The translations under genes and the position numbers were made by a program. This document shows positions 1 to 5,161 of a stretch of DNA of 6,116 nt, in pieces (the first letter of the stretch is position 1; each line of letters starts with the position of its first letter). The DNA comes from Chloroflexota bacterium (GTDB taxonomy: Bacteria > Chloroflexota > Limnocylindria > QHBO01): assembly GCA_005879775.1 (NCBI GenBank), contig VBJX01000129.1, positions 2,530-8,645 of the forward strand. Reading direction: 5' to 3'. The notes under the pieces were generated by a model that was not told where the DNA came from, did no database searches, and saw only the letters and a list, made by a program, of their open reading frames with translations.

Positions 1-1038
1 CACCGCGAAGTCGCCGTCGCTGTAGAAGCGAACGTAGTCCAGCTGGACCTCGTCGAAGCCCTTGTCGGCCAGATCCCCGGCCAGCGCGGCGATGTACTCG
101 GCCACGCCGGGGTTGAACGGGTCGAGCCAGATGCCACCGCCGTAGTCGCGCCACGGCTTGCCGGTCGCCGAGTTCATGACCGCCAGGTCGGGCCGCGCCT
201 CGCCGAGGGTGTTGTCCTTCATGACCACCATCCGGGCGATGGTGTAGATCCCTCGCGCCTTCAGCTTGGGGAGGAGCTCCTCCAGGTCAAAGAGCGGGTG
301 CTCCATGACTGCGCCGACCGCCTTGGCGGCAGGCAGATCGGTCGACCAGTAGAGGTTGCCGTTCGTCTCCTTGACGTCGATGACCATCGCGTTCGCCTCG
401 GTCTGGTCGATGAGCGCCAGCTCGGCGTCCAACCGGCCAGCTCCCTCGAAGACGGCCGCCGGGGCATAGAGGCCGCGGGCCTGGAACGTGGGCAGCGTGA
501 CGTCCTTGGCCATCTGCTTGTCGATCGGGATCACCCCCAGCCGATAGCCGGGCAGCTTGTAGATGAGGTTCCCCATCTCCGGCACACCGGCCAGCCGGTA
601 ATGGCCGGCGTCGTCGCTGCGTGCCAGCCGATCGGTCCCCTCCACGAAGACGCGCACTCCCGAGAGCGGCTTGCCAGTCTCGTCGTGAATCGTGCCGTGG
701 ACGACGTTCGAGCGAAGGGGGATGGTCATGTTCCCGTCGCTGGGCACGTCTCCGCTGCCTGGGTCGAAACCGTCCGCGCTGGCCGCCACCGCGGCCCCGC
801 GCAGGGCGGTCACGGTCGCCGTGCCGTCCGCGGCGGTGACGGTGCTCTGCGATCCGACGACCAGCTGCGTCCCGGGAATCGGCTGCTGCGTATCGCGGTC
901 GACGGCCACGACCTTCACTTCGCGCGGCTGCTCGGGGGTGGGCGCCGACGAGGGCAGGAGCGGGATGCCGCCACAGGCGGCGAGCAGCAGCGCCAGCGTC
1001 AGGAGGGCCGCCGCCGGGCGCCTCAGGTCAGGCCTCAT
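1..1038 (-). CDS. Lipoprotein with two beta-sandwich repeats and a DUF4015-type putative glycoside hydrolase domain (C-terminus cut by window edge)
   Basis: The first 346 codons are visible with no stop; the 3' end lies beyond base 1. Residues 1-22 form a lipoprotein signal peptide: a charged start (MRPDLRRP), a hydrophobic Ala/Leu core, and the lipobox LAAC with Cys22 as the lipidated residue, so the protein should be anchored to the outer face of the membrane. A Pro/Ser linker follows. About 40-110 and 112-184 are two diverged carboxypeptidase-regulatory-like beta-sandwich repeats; the second has VVHGTIHDETGKPLSGVRVF and a later DDAGHYRLAGVP. From about 187 the DUF4015 (PF13200-like, predicted TIM-barrel hydrolase) domain begins, with AMVIDVKETNG near 217, ARGIYTIARMVVMKD near 262 and GFDEVQLDYVRF at 327-338. 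The substrate is unknown; polysaccharide hydrolysis is a family prediction only. The ATG overlaps the rpe stop as ATGA, so translation is probably coupled to rpe. Domain assignment is from recognisable motifs, not a profile search. Confidence 0.85.
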   Translation of the reverse strand, partial: MRPDLRRPAAALLTLALLLAACGGIPLLPSSAPTPEQPREVKVVAVDRDTQQPIPGTQLVVGSQSTVTAADGTATVTALRGAAVAASADGFDPGSGDVPSDGNMTIPLRSNVVHGTIHDETGKPLSGVRVFVEGTDRLARSDDAGHYRLAGVPEMGNLIYKLPGYRLGVIPIDKQMAKDVTLPTFQARGLYAPAAVFEGAGRLDAELALIDQTEANAMVIDVKETNGNLYWSTDLPAAKAVGAVMEHPLFDLEELLPKLKARGIYTIARMVVMKDNTLGEARPDLAVMNSATGKPWRDYGGGIWLDPFNPGVAEYIAALAGDLADKGFDEVQLDYVRFYSDGDFAV

Positions 1039-1709
1039 GCCACACCCGCGAGGGCAGCCGCCCGGAAGGCATCGACCGCCGGACGCAGGTCATCGCTCTG
1101 CCGGTAGAGCGCCGAACCCGTGACCAGCACGTCGCTGCCGGCGGCATAGGCCGGGCCGATGGTCTCCAGGTTGACGCCGCCATCGACACCGATCGGCAGG
1201 CTGAGGCCACGTCGTTCGATCTCGTCGGCAAGCGCGGTGAGCTTCGGCAGCACCTCGTGCATGAACGGCTGCCCGCCCCAGCCGGGATGCACGGTCATCA
1301 CCAGCAGGAGGTCGATCCTCTCGAGGAAGGGGAGGACCGCATCGGCCGATGTCTCCGGGTTGAGTGCCATCCCGGGCGAGCGACCAGCAGCGCGGATCGC
1401 CTGGATGACGGCATCGGGCTCATCGTCGGCCTCGACGTGGAAGACGATCAGGTCGCTCCCCGCCTCCGCGAAGGCCGATGCAAAGCGCAGGGGCTCGGAG
1501 ATCATGAGGTGGCTGTGGAGCGGGACGCCGGCGTGCTCGCGGATCGCTCCGACGACGACCGGCCCGATGGTGATGTTCTTGACGAAGTGCCCGTCCATGA
1601 CGTCGACGTGCACCGAGTCGACGCCACCCTCGACCGCCCGGCGCACCTCCTCGCCGAGTCGTGCGAAGTCAGCGTTGAGCAGGCTGGCACTAATCTGTGG
1701 CGCTCTCAC
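1035..1709 (-). CDS. rpe: Ribulose-phosphate 3-epimerase
   Basis: Encodes 224 residues, the usual size for this TIM-barrel enzyme, which interconverts D-ribulose 5-phosphate and D-xylulose 5-phosphate in the cytosolic pentose-phosphate pathway. The N-terminal strand has ISASLLNADF (6-15). The metal and catalytic motif HVDVMDGHFV (34-43) supplies His34 and Asp36; LHSHLM gives His67; GVDGGV (174-179) gives Asp176, the second catalytic acid. The phosphate-binding loops are VHPGWGGQPF (140-149) and VTGSALY (196-202). The usual Asn or Glu before PG in the flexible loop is His here, which I regard as a lineage variant. The start is GTG at 1709: its TG is shared with the rlmN TGA stop (GTGA, 4-base overlap) and it places the conserved ISASLL strand at residue 6. 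The open frame runs back to 2363, but that extension is Arg/Pro/Ala-rich shadow inside rlmN. The gene ends in ATGA, shared with the downstream lipoprotein gene. Confidence 0.97.
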   Translation of the reverse strand: MRAPQISASLLNADFARLGEEVRRAVEGGVDSVHVDVMDGHFVKNITIGPVVVGAIREHAGVPLHSHLMISEPLRFASAFAEAGSDLIVFHVEADDEPDAVIQAIRAAGRSPGMALNPETSADAVLPFLERIDLLLVMTVHPGWGGQPFMHEVLPKLTALADEIERRGLSLPIGVDGGVNLETIGPAYAAGSDVLVTGSALYRQSDDLRPAVDAFRAAALAGVA

Positions 1710-2860
1710 CCGAGAGATGCCCCGCCGATGGCCACCAGGGAGGGCCGCGGCAGCTCCCGTCCGGCGAGCTGGGCATGCAGCTGGCCGCAGGCGGCCTCGA
1801 TCTCGCGGCCGCGAGTATCCCGCACGGTGACCGGCACGCGGGCAGCGCGCAGGACGCCGGCGAACGCGGCGATCCCGGCCGGTGGCGTGCCGCTCCAGCG
1901 GGAGCCGGGGGTCGGGTTGAGGGGGATCAGGTTCACGTGGCAGAGCCAGCCTGCGGCGAGCGCCGCCAGCCGCTCGGCCAGCCGGATCGAGTCGTTCACG
2001 CCGTCGATCAGCACGTACTCCAGGCTCACCCGTCGCCGCGTCACCTCGGCGAAGCGGCGGCCGGCCCCGACGACGTCGGCGATCGGCCATTTGCGATTGA
2101 TCGGCACCAGCTCGTCGCGCAGGCCGTCGTCGGCCGCATGCAGCGAGATGGCCAGGTTGACCTGTGGCAGCTCGCCGATCATCCGCTCGATCCCCGGCAC
2201 CACGCCCGAGGTGCTCACGGTGATGTGCCGCGCGCCGATCCCCAGGCGATCCGGATCGTTCAGCAGGCGGACCGCCCCGAAGACCCGATCGGTGTTGTTC
2301 AGCGGCTCGCCCATCCCCATGAAGACGATGTTGTAATGCCCGGCGCCCGTGCCGGGTCGCCAATCTGGACCAAGCGCCAGCCAGGGAGCGCGATGCCAGT
2401 GCAGCACCTGGTCGACGATCTCCCCGGCGCTCAGCTGTCGCGCGAAGCCAGCCTGCCCGGTGGCGCAGAAGGGGCAGCCCACCGCGCAGCCGGCCTGGGA
2501 GCTGATGCAGATCGTGGTGCGCTGGCCGCCAGAGCGCCGCGGGTAGCGCATCAGGACCGATTCGATGCGCTGGCCGTCGCCAAGCTCATGCACCGCCTTG
2601 GCGGTCAGGCCGCCATCGGCCACGAGGGCGTGGCTGTGGCGGATCGTCGAGAAGGTGAACGACTCCTCCAGCGCCGACCGCAGTGCCCGAGGCAGCTCCG
2701 TCAGATCCCCGAAATCGGAGACGCCTGGGCGATGGCTGCCGGCGAGGATCTGCCTGGCCCGATACGCACGCTCGCCGCGTGCGGTGAGCCACGCGGCGAG
2801 CCGATCGGGATGGACCTCGCTGATCGCCGGGGTGGACCCGGCGGATGAGGAATCAGTCAC
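1706..2860 (-). CDS. rlmN: Dual-specificity 23S rRNA / tRNA adenine-C2 methyltransferase RlmN (radical SAM)
   Basis: Encodes 384 residues. RlmN uses S-adenosylmethionine and a [4Fe-4S] cluster to methylate C2 of A2503 in 23S rRNA and of A37 in certain tRNAs. Residues 12-100 form the N-terminal accessory region (WLTARGERAYRARQIL near 24-39). The radical-SAM motif CAVGCPFC gives cluster ligands Cys125, Cys129 and Cys132; the catalytic Cys118 is in TTICISSQ; GMGEP (182-186) is the SAM-binding motif; the methyl-carrying cysteine is Cys358 in VRDTRGREIEAACGQL, equivalent to E. coli Cys355. All required residues are present, so the enzyme should be active. The start is GTG at 2860, inside the last codons of the upstream zinc peptidase (8-base overlap), with GGGG about five bases before it. 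With this start, Cys118 and the three cluster cysteines fall at the same numbers as in E. coli RlmN, which supports the choice. It overlaps rpe by four bases, so the downstream genes are probably translationally coupled. Confidence 0.97.
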   Translation of the reverse strand: MTDSSSAGSTPAISEVHPDRLAAWLTARGERAYRARQILAGSHRPGVSDFGDLTELPRALRSALEESFTFSTIRHSHALVADGGLTAKAVHELGDGQRIESVLMRYPRRSGGQRTTICISSQAGCAVGCPFCATGQAGFARQLSAGEIVDQVLHWHRAPWLALGPDWRPGTGAGHYNIVFMGMGEPLNNTDRVFGAVRLLNDPDRLGIGARHITVSTSGVVPGIERMIGELPQVNLAISLHAADDGLRDELVPINRKWPIADVVGAGRRFAEVTRRRVSLEYVLIDGVNDSIRLAERLAALAAGWLCHVNLIPLNPTPGSRWSGTPPAGIAAFAGVLRAARVPVTVRDTRGREIEAACGQLHAQLAGRELPRPSLVAIGGASLG

Positions 2861-3574
2861 GACGCCCCATGATCAGCATCAGGTAGTAGAGGAAGGTCAG
2901 CAGCGATGCGAGGGCGGCCGCGACGTAGGTCCAGGCCGCAGCCTTGAGGACGTCGCGGGCACCGACCTGTCGCTCGCCATTCAGGCCCAGGCTGGCCACG
3001 AAGGTGAGCGCGCGGCTCGACGCGCCGATCTCGACGGGCAGGGTCACGAAGGTGAAGGCGACCGCGGCCCCGAAGGCGATGAGCCCGATCCAGGCCAGGC
3101 CGAGGATCTTGAGCCAAACCCCGGCGATGATCAGCCACGGAGCGACGCCCGATCCGAGCTGGACAGCGGGCACGATCGACTGGCGGGCCACCATCCAGGG
3201 ATCTCCCTGCCGGTCCTGGAGCGCGTGCCCCACCTCGTGGGCGATGACGGCCGCCGAGGCGACGGACAGATGCGGTGTCGCCGGCTGCGCCGGGCTCGGA
3301 TGCGCCCCGCTGGCCAGCAGCCGCGGATCGGCCACCGCACCTTGCCGCGGGGGTCGTAGTGGTCGGTAAGCTGGCCCTCGACCGGCTCGATGCTCACCTC
3401 GCGCAGCCCCTGCCGGTCGAGGAGCTGCCGCGCGAAGTCGAATGCGGACAGGTTGATGCCGGAGTCGACCTTCGCCCAGCGGGCATAGGTCGAACGGACG
3501 CGCCATGCCGCCCAGCCGGTGATCGCGATGCTCGGCAGCATCACCAGCAGCAGGTATGGCAGGAAGCCACTCAT
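2853..3574 (-). pseudogene. YugP-like membrane zinc metallopeptidase (Zn_peptidase_2 family), interrupted by one frameshift
   Basis: Two adjacent frames together make one protein of about 240 residues, near the 225 of B. subtilis YugP. Frame one (3574 to 3335, 80 codons) starts MSGFLPYLLLVMLPSIAITG, a membrane segment, then the family-typical RVRSTYARWAKVDSG and LTDHYDPRGKVR. Frame two (3332 to the TGA at 2853) continues ADPRLLASG, the zinc-binding HEVGH (about 113-117 in the joined protein), a pair of membrane segments (WLIIAGVWLKILGLAWIGL and the following stretch), TLPVEIGASSRAL, and a last membrane segment (TYVAAALASLLTFLYYLMLI). The break is at 3333-3335: two bases sit between the CGG and GCC codons, so one base is missing. 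No slippery heptamer is visible, so a sequencing or assembly error or a recent mutation is likelier than programmed frameshifting. GAGGAGG lies 13 bases before the ATG. The family is predicted to be a membrane-embedded protease of unknown substrate. In Firmicutes it also sits beside fmt and rlmN. Confidence 0.88.
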
Positions 3575-3587
3575 TCTCGGATTGCTA

Positions 3588-3594
3588 CCTCCTC
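3588..3594 (-). promoter_or_regulatory. Strong Shine-Dalgarno sequence ahead of the zinc peptidase gene
   Basis: GAGGAGG is the best ribosome-binding sequence in the window and sits 13 bases before the ATG at 3574, longer than the usual 5-9. It supports initiation at this ATG, the first gene of the downstream operon. The overlapping downstream genes (rlmN, rpe, lipoprotein) have only weak sites of their own. Confidence 0.55.
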
Positions 3595-3601
3595 GGAAGC
3601 G

Positions 3602-3618
3602 AGCCGAGTATAGCCGAG
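3602..3618. repeat. 7-bp direct repeat with 10-bp period over the candidate -10 element
   Basis: AGCCGAG occurs at 3602-3608 and again at 3612-3618, separated by TAT. The copies are 10 bases apart, about one turn of the helix, and overlap the TATACT element. This is the geometry of a site read by a DNA-binding protein from one face, but two short copies may be chance. No known operator is recognised. Confidence 0.3.
3607..3612 (-). promoter_or_regulatory. Candidate -10 element (TATACT) for the peptidase-rlmN-rpe-lipoprotein operon
   Basis: TATACT is a close match to TATAAT in the 83-base gap between fmt and the zinc peptidase gene. It would place transcription start near 3600, leaving a leader of about 26 bases that carries the GAGGAGG ribosome-binding site, a sensible arrangement. 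No TTGACA-like -35 is seen at 16-18 bases; TTCACC at 3634-3639 is 21 bases away. The element sits between two copies of a direct repeat. Confidence 0.35.
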
Positions 3619-3640
3619 CTCCCCGGAGCCTCCGGTGAAG

Positions 3641-3658
3641 GCCCGATGAAGATCGGGC
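3641..3658 (-). terminator. GC-rich hairpin immediately after fmt (weak terminator or attenuator candidate)
   Basis: GCCCGAT and ATCGGGC form a perfect 7-bp stem around a 4-base loop (CTTC on the transcribed strand). The stem begins one base outside the fmt TAG stop codon and includes its G/C pair at 3658. No T-run follows: the next bases are CTTCACCGG, so it is not a classical intrinsic terminator. It could mark a 3' end in a GC-rich organism, act as a partial terminator between fmt and the peptidase operon, or protect the message from exonucleases. A shorter 5-bp hairpin (CCGGA / TCCGG) follows at 3623-3635. Confidence 0.4.
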
Positions 3659-4605
3659 TACGCGGGCGGCGGTCCTCCGCCAAGCAGGATGTGGTCGCGC
3701 GGCAGGCCGCGGCGCCACGCATCGGCCGGCATCGCCGGGCGGCCCTCGGGCTGGACGACCTCGAGGACGAGCGCCCCCTGGCCGCAGGCCACCGTCGGCC
3801 ACTCGCCGGGGAGAATGGCTCCGATCGGCGGCCCGTCGACCCCGGCCACCGGGTGCGCGGCCCGGATGTGCAGGCGACGCCCGTCGAGCGTGGTCCAGGC
3901 GCCGGGCCAGGGTTGCAGGGAGCGCACCTGGCGGTCGATCAACTCGGCGCTGCGGTGCCAGTCGATCCAGCCGTCGACCCGGCGGAACGGCCGGATCATG
4001 GTCGCGGCCGCATCGTCCTGCGGGTGCGTCACCAGCTCGCCCGAGGCCCACGCCTGCAGCTGAGGAGGAACCACCTCCGCGGCCAGCTCGGCCAGGGTGG
4101 CCTCGAGCTGGGGCGTCGTCTCGCGTCCGCCGAGCGGCATCTCCCACTGCCCCGCGATCGGCCCGGCATCGAGCTCCCCGGTCATCACCATCAGTGTCAC
4201 GCCCGCCACCCGGTCCCCCGCCAGGATGGTGGACGCGACCGGTGCTGCCCCGCGATGTCGCGGCAGGAGCGACGGGTGCACGTTGAGCGGCGGCCGTGGT
4301 GCGAGCGCCAGGAGGTCCGGGGGCACCAGCTGCCCGTAAGAGGCGAGCAGGATCCCGTCCGGGGCGAACTGCCGCAGCAGCGCGCGGCCCTCCCCCGAAC
4401 GGAGTCGGGTGGGCGTCGCCACCGGGACGCCCTGGGTCCGGGCCCATTCGGCGACCGGCGACTCGCGAGGACGAAGGCCGCGCCCGGCGGGGCGATCCGG
4501 CTGGCTGACCACCAGCAGCTCATCCGTCCGTTCCGGAAGCGTGCCAAGCAGCGGCACCGCGAATGGCCCGGTCCCGAGGAAGACGATGCGACCGAGGCGG
4601 GCCAC
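3658..4605 (-). CDS. fmt: Methionyl-tRNA formyltransferase
   Basis: Encodes 315 residues, the same length as E. coli Fmt. It transfers a formyl group from 10-formyltetrahydrofolate to the amino group of methionyl-tRNA(fMet), giving the initiator tRNA for bacterial translation. The N-terminal Rossmann-like catalytic domain shows IVFLGTGPFAVPLL (7-20), SQPDRPAGRG (34-43) and the active-site motif NVHPSLLPRHRGAAPV (108-123) with Asn108 and His110. Asp146 in GELDAG is the third catalytic residue; these match E. coli Asn106, His108 and Asp144. Residues from about 205 form the C-terminal tRNA-binding domain, including DGWIDWHRSAELIDRQVRSL (211-230) and PWPGAWT. The start is GTG at 4605, whose G is the last base of the def TAG stop (TAGTG). 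No good Shine-Dalgarno sequence precedes it, so translation probably relies on ribosomes finishing def. The open frame extends back to 5520 through def and priA, but that part is an Arg/Pro-rich shadow. The TAG stop runs straight into a GC-rich hairpin. Confidence 0.97.
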   Translation of the reverse strand: MARLGRIVFLGTGPFAVPLLGTLPERTDELLVVSQPDRPAGRGLRPRESPVAEWARTQGVPVATPTRLRSGEGRALLRQFAPDGILLASYGQLVPPDLLALAPRPPLNVHPSLLPRHRGAAPVASTILAGDRVAGVTLMVMTGELDAGPIAGQWEMPLGGRETTPQLEATLAELAAEVVPPQLQAWASGELVTHPQDDAAATMIRPFRRVDGWIDWHRSAELIDRQVRSLQPWPGAWTTLDGRRLHIRAAHPVAGVDGPPIGAILPGEWPTVACGQGALVLEVVQPEGRPAMPADAWRRGLPRDHILLGGGPPPA

Positions 4606-5111
4606 TAGATGCCCGCGGTCGTCTCTTCCTGCACCTCGCTCGGGCGGTCGCTGACGCGGACCAGCTCTTCGAGCGACTCGAGGTAGTCGATGTAGAGAAT
4701 GCCGTTGAGGTGATCGATCTCGTGCTGCAGGGCCCTCGCGAAGAGCTCCTCGCCCTTGACCCGGAACTCCTTCCCGTGGCGGTCCCTGGCCTTGACGGTG
4801 ACCGTGGCGTGGCGCTTCACCTCGGCCACGAAGCCGGGAATCGAGAGGCAGCCCTCCCAGTCGATCACCTCGCCGGAAGAGCGCACGATCTGCGGATTGA
4901 TCAGCTCGGTGACCTTCTCCTCGAGCTCGATGACCGCAACCTGGAGCGGAATCCCAACCTGGTTGGCGGCGATCCCGATCCCCGGAGCGTCGCGCATCGT
5001 CTCGGTCAGGTCGTCGAGGAGGCGATGCAGCGAGGCGTCGAACTGCGTCACCTTCTTGGCGCGCTGGCGGAGAATCGGCTCCTCCACGGTCAGGATCTGG
5101 CGGATGACCAT
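4605..5111 (-). CDS. def: Peptide deformylase
   Basis: Encodes 168 residues from the chosen start (E. coli Def has 169). It removes the N-formyl group from nascent proteins at the ribosome exit, the counter-step to the Fmt reaction encoded next door. All three family motifs are intact: GIGIAANQ (44-51), EGCLS (86-90) with metal ligand Cys88, and QHEIDHL (129-135) with His130, His134 and catalytic Glu131. Two ATG codons compete. The ATG at 5120 would add Met-Trp-Pro. The ATG at 5111 gives MVIRQILTVEEPIL, which aligns better with the usual deformylase N-terminus. I chose 5111 also because the upstream ATG overlaps a TACAAT -10-like element, so a transcript from that promoter would lack it. Neither start has a strong Shine-Dalgarno sequence. 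def and fmt share one base, forming a tight two-gene unit. The 20 or so C-terminal residues past ESLEELVR are acidic and probably disordered. Confidence 0.96.
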   Translation of the reverse strand: MVIRQILTVEEPILRQRAKKVTQFDASLHRLLDDLTETMRDAPGIGIAANQVGIPLQVAVIELEEKVTELINPQIVRSSGEVIDWEGCLSIPGFVAEVKRHATVTVKARDRHGKEFRVKGEELFARALQHEIDHLNGILYIDYLESLEELVRVSDRPSEVQEETTAGI

Positions 5112-5118
5112 CGGCCAC

Positions 5119-5124
5119 ATTGTA
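5119..5124 (-). promoter_or_regulatory. Candidate -10 element (TACAAT) for def-fmt
   Basis: TACAAT differs from TATAAT at one position and stands out in GC-rich DNA, within the 41-base gap between priA and def. Six bases (GTGGCC) separate it from the GATG that begins def at 5112-5111, which is normal -10-to-start spacing. A message from here would begin at or one base before the def ATG and be leaderless. A TTGGCC lies 13 bases upstream, too close for a standard -35, and no better -35 is visible. Confidence 0.4.
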
Positions 5125-5161
5125 CCGATGCGCCCCCGGCCAACCGGCTCCGGCGACTCGC

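Noticed and set aside
298..1107. Plus-strand open frame of 269 codons at the left end
   Set aside because: The minus strand here encodes a lipoprotein with a clear signal peptide and DUF4015 motifs; the plus-strand product is a low-complexity shadow.
1710..2363. N-terminal extension of the rpe frame into rlmN
   Set aside because: The extension is Arg/Ala-rich and unlike any epimerase; the GTG at 1709 gives the normal family length.
1697..2848. Long plus-strand open frame of 383 codons opposite rlmN
   Set aside because: It is the antisense of a complete RlmN with every catalytic residue; its protein is rich in Arg, Ala, Gly and Pro with no recognisable domain, as expected for a GC-rich shadow.
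3131..3334. Continuation of the first peptidase frame past the frameshift as a different C-terminus
   Set aside because: The product turns Arg/Pro/Ser-rich at once, while the neighbouring frame carries the HEVGH motif and membrane segments.
3326..3340. Programmed ribosomal frameshift in the peptidase gene
   Set aside because: A -1 slip would be needed, but there is no X XXY YYZ heptamer and no obvious stimulatory structure; an error or mutation is simpler.
3556..4608. Plus-strand open frame of 350 codons opposite fmt
   Set aside because: Antisense of a full-length Fmt; Arg/Pro/Gly-rich composition and no domain.
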